Below, one piece after another: positions 47,866 through 54,381 of a DNA stretch of 54,381 bases. The notes beneath the pieces were generated by a model. It had not been told where the DNA came from, ran no database searches, and saw only the letters and a list, made by a program, of their open reading frames with translations. Position 1 is the stretch's first letter. Each line of letters starts with the position of its first letter. This stretch comes from Oscillospiraceae bacterium (GTDB taxonomy: Bacteria; Bacillota; Clostridia; Oscillospirales; Oscillospiraceae). The translations under genes and the position numbers were made by a program. The stretch spans positions 1 through 54,381 of the forward strand of contig CAKASQ030000018.1 of NCBI GenBank assembly GCA_916988195.3, written 5' to 3'.

Positions 47866-49074
47866 TTATTCCATCGTCATTGCTTGTTCTTGAGTTTCCT
47901 GCACCGGAGTCTGCATCGGCTGATAGTCCTCCCGATGCAGCAGGCCGTAGGAGGTAAGTGCAGCATTGTCATCCTTGATGATCTCGTTCCCGTAGGTGAA
48001 GAGATTTACATGAGGCAGGAGCAGTTCCGCCGAGTGGGCATCCATTGTGAAGTTCAGTTCATCAATGGCCGCCTCCTGCGGCGAACTGATCTCCGGCGTG
48101 AGGATGTAATCCCCGATATGCTCGGCAAGGCCCGCAGCAGTAGCCAGATCCGTTACCTCGAAATGCTCCAGCAGGGCTTTCAGCTTCGGGATCTGTTTTT
48201 CGCGGGAAGGCATAGCCTCCACTGCCTCCGCAAAATCGTTGAAGGCATCCAGCTCCATTGGCAAGTCAGCAAACTCTGCCGCCTGTGGGATGATCCCGTC
48301 ATAGTCGAGAACCATAGCACCCTCCCAGCCGTCCGCTCCGAGCTGCTTCTGCACTTCCCTCAATGCTTCAGCAGACGCAGGCAATTCCAGCGTGACGGTG
48401 CGGTCATCTTCGAGGTCGGGATGAAGGCCAAGGGTAAGACGGAAGAGATATTCCGGCTTTTCGGGAAGCTCCTTGGCGCAGGGTGGTGCGGTGACCAGTT
48501 CACTGTGCTGCACCACATAGCCGTTCCGCGTGAATGTGCCGTTTTCGCCGGTACGCAGGGCTTTGCCGATTTTACCAAAGTCCAGCATCTCGAACACATC
48601 GTCGGAGAGTCCGTCCAGTTCCTCCATGAAGCCGTTTTCCGCATAGAAGCGGCCAAGCTCTGCGTCACTGGGCGCGCCGACCACATGGCAACAATCCGCA
48701 CCTGCGCTGACCGCCAAATTTCTCAAATCCTGCATGGTGAGAATACCGCCATTGGATTCTACGTTTCTCTGGATTTCCAGACGAAGCAGCCCATCAAAGG
48801 CTTCCTGCTCCGTTTCATCCAGCACAGCCAGCCGACCGGCGAGATCGTTTAGCTCATTGAGGCTGGCGTCCAGTTCCATCAGGTGAGGGGCGAGATACTC
48901 GAAGCCATAGTAATCGTCAATTTCCAGATACAGCTCCTCGTTCTCCTGAAGCCGCACCTTATCCATTGAATCGTGCAATTCCCACGGGGAGGCGGGAAGT
49001 TCCAGTCTTGCGTGAGCCTCACTGTTGGGTAAGTCCAGCTTTGCCAGATAGATGCCAAATATCTTTTTACCCAA
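47866..49074 (-). CDS. ArdA-like antirestriction protein with two ArdA-type segments
   Basis: A 402-aa acidic protein. The first half matches the long ArdA-like proteins of Firmicutes conjugative elements: IYLAKLDLPNSEAHARLELPAS, YLEIDDYYGFEYLAPH, DLAGRLAVLDE, DCCHVVGAPSDAELGRFYAENGF and FTRNGYVVQH. A second, more diverged segment starts near residue 208 (EYLFRLTLGLHPD, TVTLELPAS). ArdA proteins mimic DNA and inhibit type I restriction during transfer. The strong negative charge fits. It overlaps the DUF4314 gene by 8 bp. Confidence 0.75.
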   Translation of the reverse strand: MGKKIFGIYLAKLDLPNSEAHARLELPASPWELHDSMDKVRLQENEELYLEIDDYYGFEYLAPHLMELDASLNELNDLAGRLAVLDETEQEAFDGLLRLEIQRNVESNGGILTMQDLRNLAVSAGADCCHVVGAPSDAELGRFYAENGFMEELDGLSDDVFEMLDFGKIGKALRTGENGTFTRNGYVVQHSELVTAPPCAKELPEKPEYLFRLTLGLHPDLEDDRTVTLELPASAEALREVQKQLGADGWEGAMVLDYDGIIPQAAEFADLPMELDAFNDFAEAVEAMPSREKQIPKLKALLEHFEVTDLATAAGLAEHIGDYILTPEISSPQEAAIDELNFTMDAHSAELLLPHVNLFTYGNEIIKDDNAALTSYGLLHREDYQPMQTPVQETQEQAMTME

Positions 49075-50407
49075 GGGTCATTCCTCCCATCTCCGGCTGT
49101 TGTTCATAGCAGGCGGGGTCAGCGCCGGGGACGCCCCAGCCGAACATGGAACCCGTTTTTATGGCTTCCTCCTGCGCGGGGGTAACGCCCAGCCGCTCGT
49201 TGTTGTAGTCCGCTATCTCACGGTTCTGCGCCGGATTGTCCGTGGACCAGTCGCTGGGATAGTAGCCGCTCTCGCCGCGCTTGATGCAGATGAGTTCTCC
49301 GGTGCTGGCAAGGGTGGAGAAGCACAGCTCCGGCAGCCCCTCCGCCAGCTTGGGGGAGAAAAGCTCCTGCTCCGTTTGGATGCTCCACTCGTTCGAATTC
49401 CAAAAGTGGACATACAATTCACCGCCGTCATCCACGGAAATCTCCCGCTGCTCAAAGCCCTCACCCCAGCCGTCCGAAGCCTGTCCGGTGAGGTATTCCT
49501 TTAAGGCTTCCAGCTCTGTGTCCGATAATTCCCCGGCGACACGGCATTCCGCCACGTCCCAGAGCTGCCGGTCACGCTTCTCCACGGTGAAGACGGCGGA
49601 GCGTACCTTGCGGTCAACGCTGTCGGCTTCATCATACCAATGCATGAGACCTCGCTCGGCCTCCTCCGGCATCCGGTTTTTCACCAGCGCCGCCGTGATC
49701 TGATCCTGATAGCCGCGCAGCTCACTGCCCTCCAGCAATGTGCTGCTGTCGTCGAAGTCGCCGTACTCGTTCCGCTCATAGAGATCGGCGGTCAGGGGCA
49801 TATACAACTTAAGGGTGGTCAGCTTGGGCGGCAGCACGGTGAAGCTGTCCTCGCCGGGGGCAATCCCCAATGTCCTGCCGTTGTCCCATTTCATGTGGAT
49901 AGTGCCAATGTCATCCACGAAGTCCACTTCACCTTCCGTACCGGGAGCGATGGGGGCGTAGGGGTCTTCCATCGAATTGAGCCGGATGCGGGTGCCGGGG
50001 GGATACTGCTCCCTGATAAAATTCACCATTTTTCTGTCCATCATCGTTTCCTCCATGTTTTGCTCTCTGTCGTAAAACTCCAGCTCGTAGATCACGCCGC
50101 GATCTTGCTTTCGGGTATCCTTCACCTTGACCGTCGTACCATCAAAGATGTAATTGCCGGCTTTCCCAAAATCGGTGTAGAAGCCCTTGCCGTGGTTGCA
50201 GGTGGAGAAGGGATGCTCCGGCTGATCCTTGATCTTGGAATAGAAGCCCACCGTCTGCACCGTGGTCACCACACGGGTCAGCCCCACCATATCCGCGTGA
50301 TTGGCGTGGCTGACGGTCTTGAGCTCCACACCGGGGCGGATGAACCGCTTCAGCTCGGCAAGACTTTTGAATGCGACCGGCTCTCGCTGCTTTTTTGAAG
50401 CGTCCAT
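49067..50407 (-). CDS. DUF4314-containing conjugative-element protein
   Basis: A 446-aa protein. The ATG at 50407 overlaps the upstream stop as TAATG and has GGAGG upstream. The N-terminal 120 residues are of unknown type (VELKTVSHANHADMVGLTRV). A DUF4314 module lies near residues 135-195: YPPGTRIRLNSMEDPYAPI, PGTEGEVDFVDDIGTIHMKWDNG. The remainder has aspartate-rich repeats. No catalytic site is evident. Such proteins are accessory genes of Clostridia integrative elements, role unknown. Confidence 0.65.
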   Translation of the reverse strand: MDASKKQREPVAFKSLAELKRFIRPGVELKTVSHANHADMVGLTRVVTTVQTVGFYSKIKDQPEHPFSTCNHGKGFYTDFGKAGNYIFDGTTVKVKDTRKQDRGVIYELEFYDREQNMEETMMDRKMVNFIREQYPPGTRIRLNSMEDPYAPIAPGTEGEVDFVDDIGTIHMKWDNGRTLGIAPGEDSFTVLPPKLTTLKLYMPLTADLYERNEYGDFDDSSTLLEGSELRGYQDQITAALVKNRMPEEAERGLMHWYDEADSVDRKVRSAVFTVEKRDRQLWDVAECRVAGELSDTELEALKEYLTGQASDGWGEGFEQREISVDDGGELYVHFWNSNEWSIQTEQELFSPKLAEGLPELCFSTLASTGELICIKRGESGYYPSDWSTDNPAQNREIADYNNERLGVTPAQEEAIKTGSMFGWGVPGADPACYEQQPEMGGMTLG

Positions 50408-51429
50408 TACATTCCTCCGAAGGTCATGCCCTGCTCGGGTCGAGGCTCGTGATCCTCCTGCCGGCAAGGGGCTTCCTCGCCGTAGAAGTCGAAGATCATG
50501 TCATCCACCTGCTTGCAGACGGCGGGATCATCGGTCAGCACCTCGTAACGGAAGCCTGTGGTCGGGCGGTACGGCAATTCCTCCCGCACGCACTCGAGAA
50601 AGGCTTCAGCATCGGTAAATTCCTGCGCGTCGCCGTTGGCATAGGACACACGGCCCACCAGGGGCTTGTCCCGCGCCATGTTCTGCCGCTGGACATCCAG
50701 ATCATAGGCTGTCAGATACCCGTTATAGTCACCAGGGGACGGATTACAGCGTAGGCAGTAGCGGTAATGCTCCGTTTCCACGATGTAGCCGTAGTTTTGT
50801 GTCCAGCCGCCGCTGATTTTCCCGCCGTGTTCATAGCAGAAACGCTCCATAGCGAAGCGGTTTTTCAGCACACTCTCCCGCAGCGTGTCCACGACCTCTT
50901 GCAGCTCCAGCTTGAACGTGGGGCTGTTCAGCTCCTCCGGGCCACGGGGCCACCATGTATGCCAGAATTCATTGCCGCTGCGCCCGAAGTCCATCCGGAC
51001 ATGGCCAACGGTACCCAGCCGCTTATCTTCTTCGGGGTGCGGGGTATAAAATAAGCCCGCCTCCTCCGGGCGGGCAGGTCGGATATGAAATTTTTTCTCC
51101 TCCGTAGGATGCGGGATCTGATGCGCCTCGCAGAACTCGCGGAGCGTCATGTTGCCTTCATCGAGAAAACCGAGCTCATCCCGCACATCCAGCCGTCCGG
51201 ACTTAGGCATCGCCAGCTTTTCCGGCATCAGCACCGAGCCTGCGTGGTTGACCACAACATTTTCTTCCATGTAACACAGCTCGCCGGGATCATCGTCAGA
51301 GCCGCGAATGTCATAGCAGTACCAGCCCTTCGGCACGGTATCACGGGCAATACGCCCGTTGGTGAACAGCGCGGGCTTATCAAATACTTCAATGTGTTGG
51401 AATTCCTCTGTTCTTGCGTTTACAGCCAT
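50407..51429 (-). CDS. LPD28-domain protein of conjugative-element type
   Basis: A 340-aa protein with the large polyvalent-protein-associated domain LPD28 at its start: HIEVFDKPALFTNGRIA, VPKGWYCYDIRGSDDDPGEL, VVNHAGSVL. LPD modules occur in polyproteins and proteins of phages and conjugative elements. The C-terminal part (YCLRCNPSPGDYNGYLTAYD) is unassigned. The start has GGAAGGAA upstream. A truncated IS3 transposase begins about 20 bp before it, so its natural promoter has probably been lost. Confidence 0.65.
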   Translation of the reverse strand: MAVNARTEEFQHIEVFDKPALFTNGRIARDTVPKGWYCYDIRGSDDDPGELCYMEENVVVNHAGSVLMPEKLAMPKSGRLDVRDELGFLDEGNMTLREFCEAHQIPHPTEEKKFHIRPARPEEAGLFYTPHPEEDKRLGTVGHVRMDFGRSGNEFWHTWWPRGPEELNSPTFKLELQEVVDTLRESVLKNRFAMERFCYEHGGKISGGWTQNYGYIVETEHYRYCLRCNPSPGDYNGYLTAYDLDVQRQNMARDKPLVGRVSYANGDAQEFTDAEAFLECVREELPYRPTTGFRYEVLTDDPAVCKQVDDMIFDFYGEEAPCRQEDHEPRPEQGMTFGGM

Positions 51430-51440
51430 TTGGTGTTCCT

Positions 51441-52007
51441 TCCTTTCTTTTTTGGTATCAGAAGAAGACCCCGGCGGAATACACCGCGGAAAATATTTTG
51501 AACAGGGAGTTTTCGTCTGACCGGCAGAATGAGAAATGGGTGACTGACATAACAGAACTCAAATACGGCTCTGGCAGCAAGGCATACCTGAGTGCTGTGC
51601 TGGATCTGTACGGAAGGAATATCGTTGCGTTCTCCCTGAGCCGCCGCAATAATACACCTCTTGTGCTGGACACCTTCGAGCAGGCGTTTCAGAAATATCC
51701 GGACGCAAAACCGCTGCTGCACAGCGACCGGGGCGTCCAATATACCAGTCGTTCCTTCCGAAAAGAAATGAAACGCGCCGGCGTATGCCAGAGTATGTCC
51801 CGCGTGGGACGCTGCCTTGATAACGCCCCAATGGAGGGATTCTGGGGCATCCTAAAAACAGAAATGTATTACCTCTATCATTTCGAGGATTACGAAACTC
51901 TGCGGAAGACGATCTGCGCATATATTGACTTTTATAACAATGACAGGTACCAGAAAAAGCTTGGCTGTATGACACCGGCGGAATTCATCGCAGCTTCAGC
52001 AAAATAA
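51441..52007 (+). pseudogene. 5'-truncated IS3-family transposase (OrfB catalytic part)
   Basis: The integrase core of an IS3/IS150-type OrfB is present: NEKWVTDITELKYG, LHSDRGVQYTS and APMEGFWGILKTE hold the D, D, E residues, and the C-terminus TPAEFIAASAK is complete. The N-terminal third of OrfB and the whole OrfA with its helix-turn-helix are missing, and no ribosome site precedes the frame. It is therefore the right half of an insertion sequence cut off next to the LPD28 gene. Confidence 0.88.
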
Positions 52008-52064
52008 TAACGCAGAGAATCCTACATGTTATAGAATCCTCTGCATAGTTTTTATTTCTTGCTT

Positions 52065-52089
52065 TGTCTACTTGACAGGGAGCAGTTCA
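52065..52089 (+). repeat. Right terminal inverted repeat of the IS3 remnant
   Basis: The stretch TGTCTACTTGACAGGG then AGCAGTTCA is the mirror image of the TGAACTGCTCCC... ends usual for IS150-group IS3 elements. It marks the element's right edge; no left partner is in the window. Confidence 0.7.
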
Positions 52090-52185
52090 GTCCGTCAGGA
52101 CCAACAAAACGACGCCAAAGTCTTTGTGATTCTTTTTTGAGAAAAATGCCGCTGCCAGCCGGAATAATCGCCACTGAAAAAGGGC

Positions 52186-52246
52186 ACCGGCTGAATGCAT
52201 CTGTCCGAAGGGAGACAATCCCCGGTTCGAATCGGGGCAGACGCCC
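52186..52246 (+). other. tRNA-like 3' remnant
   Basis: CCCCGGTTCGAATCGGGG looks like a T arm (lacking one base of the normal stem) and TGTC-CGAAGGGA-GACA looks like a long variable arm. No acceptor or D arm can be built, so it is not a functional tRNA. It may be an attachment-site remnant. Confidence 0.3.
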
Positions 52247-52284
52247 TGAAACAGCGATTTGCATCTATGGTTTGAGAGAAGAAA

Positions 52285-52342
52285 TCCGGGCTTGAAAAAG
52301 CCCGGAAACGGTTGATGCGCCTGGCTTGTCGCCAGACGCATC
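52285..52342. repeat. Two consecutive hairpins
   Basis: TCCGGGCTT-GAAA-AAGCCCGGA (52285-52306) is a perfect 9-bp stem, and GATGCG-c-CTGGC with GCCAG-a-CGCATC (52314-52342) a near-perfect 12-bp stem. Neither has a T-run of note; they lie in gene-free DNA next to a tRNA fragment. Confidence 0.6.
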
Positions 52343-52360
52343 TATACCGTTTCGTTAATA

Positions 52361-52406
52361 TGGTCCGAGTGACTGGCTTCGAACCAGCGGCCTCGTGGTC
52401 CCAAAC
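52361..52406 (-). repeat. Second tRNA-Pro 3' fragment (TGG type), att-like remnant
   Basis: Read on the minus strand, the last 46 bp of a tRNA-Pro with anticodon loop TTTGGGA are present down to CCA, including GAGGCCGCTGGTTCG and CAGTCACTCGGACCA. Similarity stops at the anticodon loop: the 5' side of the anticodon stem does not pair. The length and break point equal those of the att core at 41347, so this is probably an old attachment site of a related element that used tRNA-Pro(TGG). Confidence 0.65.
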
Positions 52407-52539
52407 AGGAACCGAAAACTTTTTCCGGACGTTTCTAACGGTTTTTTATCGTTTCCGCTCGTTTTCCGTTACTCTCGTGACCTCTTTGGAACCCTCATTT
52501 CCGCCTGTTCCGCGCGCGTCTGTAGTAATCCATGTGGTC

Positions 52540-52578
52540 AAAAACGCTTCCCGCTCAAAAGAACGGAAAGCGTTTTCT
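52540..52578. terminator. Bidirectional terminator hairpin
   Basis: AAAACGCTT-c-CCG pairs with CGG-a-AAGCGTTTT. A-tract and T-tract flanks make it a terminator in either direction. It lies beyond the stop of the XRE gene at 52694, which it may serve. Confidence 0.65.
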
Positions 52579-52693
52579 ATAGTTCAAGGCGTCTGCATTG
52601 TAACTCTGGGCAGAGGGTTATGCAAGTGGTTTCTGAGGATGGACAGCTCAAAGATTGCGCTGCAATAGACAAAGAATAGCCCCATCACGAAGA

Positions 52694-53035
52694 TCATTTT
52701 TCCCAAAGATCCTCCATTGTGCAGCCAAGGACTTTGGCAAGGCTGAGAACCGTCTCCGCGCTGGCTTTATTGATATCCTTGTTGTGCTGCTCGTACATCT
52801 GGATCGACCGGAGGCTGACACCGCTTCGCTTGGCAAGCTCCGCCTGCGTGCAGCCGTAGGTCGTGCGGATGCGTTTGAGATTGGTATCAGAAAAATGCGC
52901 ACGCATCCCCACGTAGCCGTCCTTGTGCGCGGCCAGCGTGTCCAATAAGTCCTGCGCCACGCTCGGGTCGTCCGCCGTGGCAGGCTCCGACTTTTGAGAT
53001 AAGAATAATTCGTCTTTGCAGATATCACGGATCAT
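52694..53035 (-). CDS. XRE-family helix-turn-helix regulator
   Basis: A 113-aa protein. The first 45 residues (ELFLSQKSEPATADDPSV) are a linker-like extension; the helix-turn-helix begins near residue 50: LKRIRTTYGCTQAELAKRSGVS, RSIQMYEQHNKDINKASAETVLSLAKVL, ending GCTMEDLWEK. This is a typical Cro/C1 domain of the kind found in host or mobile-element regulators. Start: GGAGG 7 nt upstream of ATG. No target site was recognised. Confidence 0.85.
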   Translation of the reverse strand: MIRDICKDELFLSQKSEPATADDPSVAQDLLDTLAAHKDGYVGMRAHFSDTNLKRIRTTYGCTQAELAKRSGVSLRSIQMYEQHNKDINKASAETVLSLAKVLGCTMEDLWEK

Positions 53036-53137
53036 GGAAAACCTCCGCTGTGTTTTTTCTTATTGTAGCAGAGAAATGGGAAAGGCTCAACGTATTTGCG
53101 GGAGTTTCGGTGAAGACACTCATTTTCGCGTCTGCTG

Positions 53138-53341
53138 CTAATATTCCTCAATCGTCACAAAATGCCCATCCACATCGCGGATATGGCAGAGATTCAGGCG
53201 ATAATCCGGGAAGAAGAAACGGACGGTTTCTAAAAACTTCAGGAAGCGATCCCCATCGGCAATCGGTGGATCTTTTCCGCCAATTCTGCGGTTTGAAAAG
53301 CTTGATTTGACGAAAAATCTCTCGCCGAATCTGCTTGCCAA
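53138..53341 (-). pseudogene. Unassigned C-terminal gene fragment
   Basis: The last 40 residues of this frame (FLKFLETVRFFFPDYRLNL, then RDVDGHFVTIEEY) look like the end of a folded protein, but the upstream part is basic and unstructured, with no ribosome site. I do not recognise the family with confidence. The flanking stretch from 53036 to 53457 shows nothing else that looks coding, so this is probably a broken gene. Confidence 0.3.
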
Positions 53342-53457
53342 ATTGTGCGGTGTTGCCTTAAATCAATAAAAGGAGCCTTTCGCACGAGCTTCCCATCCGA
53401 GATGGAAAGCTGATTTTGAAAAAACGATGCAGTGCTCCGGGTGACGCCGCGCCTGTG

Positions 53458-54117
53458 TTACAGGCAGTTACGGAGGTGGAGGTAGACCGTGTTTTTGGAG
53501 ATCCCGAGCTGCTCTGCTACGAGGACAACGCTATCTTTCAGGTTAAAGATCCCGCAGTTGCTTAAGCGGAAAATGATTTCCTTGTTCTTGTTGTTCAGAG
53601 AGATATTCTTGTCGGAAAAGACCTCATCGCGAATTTTCACGACTTGCTTTTCGATGATCTCCCGGGAATTTTCCGCGAAAGTCTCGGAGAATACACGCAG
53701 ATGCTCGGAGAAATAGTTTTCTCGAATGAACGTGGCGAGGGGCAGGTTCAGGAAGAAGTTGATACAGATAAAGCCGATGACGCGATGGTTTTCTCCGTGG
53801 ATTGCAATGGTGGTGGAACGGATCGGCTCACCGTTCTTATTTTCAGTAAAATAGGTTGCATAGGGGGTGCCATCGTGCGATTTTATACGTTCGAACATCT
53901 CAAGGGCAAAGTCTGTGATGGGCGCGCCGATCTTTCGTCCGGTATAGTGCCCGTTCATGATGCAGATCACGCCCTCGTCGGGATTTCCAAGGGACTGTAC
54001 CACAATTTCATAGCCGGTGCCGAGATATTCCGACAGTCCCTTTGCCAGACAGGTGTATGAGTCGAGAATGCAGAGGTCAGTTTTCGTCAGTTCTACAGCA
54101 GTAATAGGTTCCGTCAT
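53458..54117 (-). CDS. YheO-like PAS/helix-turn-helix transcriptional regulator (DauR type)
   Basis: A 219-aa regulator. The ATG at 54117 has GGAAGGAAAC upstream and gives the family N-terminus; longer in-frame starts at 54168 and 54213 lack a ribosome site. The YheO-type PAS domain covers about residues 10-115: YTCLAKGLSEYLGTGYEIVVQSL, NGHYTGRKIGAPITDFAL, TTIAIHGENHRVIGFICINF. The C-terminal HTH (about 170-219) reads NKEIIFRLSNCGIF and VAEQLGISKNTVYLHLRN. This group regulates amino-acid or D-amino-acid metabolism in other bacteria; the target here is unknown, as no structural gene lies beside it. Confidence 0.85.
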   Translation of the reverse strand: MTEPITAVELTKTDLCILDSYTCLAKGLSEYLGTGYEIVVQSLGNPDEGVICIMNGHYTGRKIGAPITDFALEMFERIKSHDGTPYATYFTENKNGEPIRSTTIAIHGENHRVIGFICINFFLNLPLATFIRENYFSEHLRVFSETFAENSREIIEKQVVKIRDEVFSDKNISLNNKNKEIIFRLSNCGIFNLKDSVVLVAEQLGISKNTVYLHLRNCL

Positions 54118-54381
54118 TGTCAGTTTCCTTCCATTTCGTTTTTCGTTTTTTTCGTTAAACTCTGCCATGTCGATACGCCATGCTTCCACTGTGCCAAAGG
54201 ACTGCGCAAGCATCGTCGGAAAAGATGCGCTTTTTTTCAGTTCGCTGTGTTCAGTGCAGAAAAGGAGACATTTGCGTGGTGGAGGGGAGCGTGTAATTTC
54301 AAAATGTGCTTATCGGCTTAATGCAGCTGTGCACAAGATGCAGCGACAGCTCTTGCCAGACGCATGAAGATCTGATCGCCG
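54118..54381. other. Right edge of the window without a recognised gene
   Basis: The region upstream of the YheO-like gene to the window edge shows no convincing gene or strong promoter. Short frames with rare composition run through it on both strands. Confidence 0.4.

Noticed and set aside
51414-52007. IS3 transposase counted as a full, active insertion sequence
   Set aside because: OrfA, the OrfB N-terminus and the left inverted repeat are absent; only the right half remains.
52432-52439. Single TTTCTAAC beside the tRNA-Pro(TGG) fragment, as another arm site
   Set aside because: It is a lone copy without the 11-bp partner, and its orientation relative to the tRNA fragment differs from the pairs in the intact element.
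52560-52576. Fourth apparent AGAACGG operator
   Set aside because: It matches the other operators poorly in its right arm and is fully explained as part of the terminator hairpin at 52540-52578.
52312-52679. Small plus-strand frames beginning MVRVTGFEPAASWSQ-like
   Set aside because: They read through the antisense of a tRNA 3' end. Such spurious proteins are common in databases and not real genes.

Overview
The window looks like a chromosome segment of a GC-rich, Gram-positive gut anaerobe of the class Clostridia, most likely in the Oscillospiraceae. I infer this from four things: the gene content and order (gdpP-rplI-dnaB-tilS-hpt-ftsH, rnjA-rpoD, dprA-topA-trmFO-plsX-rnc, purB-purA), strong GGAGG ribosome sites with occasional TTG/GTG starts, an S-layer-homology surface enzyme, and the lack of outer-membrane genes. 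The genus cannot be read from the sequence alone.

Layout. (1) Positions 1-2000 are an accessory edge: the tail of a regulator-like protein, a hicAB toxin-antitoxin pair with a clear promoter and operators, and an IS30-family transposase. (2) Positions 2.1-7.3 kb hold the oxidative arm of the citrate cycle: icd and an aconitase-family gene run leftwards and a citrate synthase runs rightwards from a shared AT-rich control region, a set that would feed 2-oxoglutarate and glutamate synthesis. (3) Positions 7.4-41.2 kb are core chromosome: a secreted 5'-nucleotidase with SLH anchors, a radical SAM protein, the gdpP-to-ftsH cluster, RNase J, the main sigma factor, the KtrAB potassium system, an rRNA methyltransferase, dprA/topA/trmFO/plsX/rnc, a MATE exporter behind an attenuator-type leader, purB/purA, tRNA-Leu, an ECF sigma factor with its membrane partner, and a cation/proton antiporter. 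A 166-bp MITE-like repeat sits before dprA.

(4) Positions 41.35-45.70 kb are the most interesting part: a compact element of about 4.3 kb integrated in tRNA-Pro(GGG), bounded by a perfect 46-bp direct repeat of the tRNA 3' end. It carries a tyrosine integrase, an excisionase and a Rep protein with a HUH nickase plus superfamily-3 helicase, like the Reps of circular ssDNA (CRESS) viruses and bacterial pCRESS plasmids. It also has a ribbon-helix-helix repressor with its operators, an XRE regulator and a membrane-anchored DUF2726 protein. Just upstream of rep, on the rep strand, a perfect 6-bp stem displays the nonanucleotide AAGTATTAC, the form used by circoviruses at their rolling-circle origin. 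The element therefore appears to be a complete integrative, rolling-circle-replicating plasmid or provirus-like unit.

(5) Positions 45.7-54.4 kb are a worn mosaic of older mobile DNA: gene fragments (phosphatase, DUF1016, Dam methylase), an XRE regulator with three matching operators, an ArdA-like/DUF4314/LPD28 set typical of conjugative elements, a 5'-truncated IS3 transposase, a second tRNA-Pro 3' fragment, another XRE regulator and a YheO-type PAS regulator.

All assignments come from reading the sequence and from memory of protein families. No database search or folding program was run.
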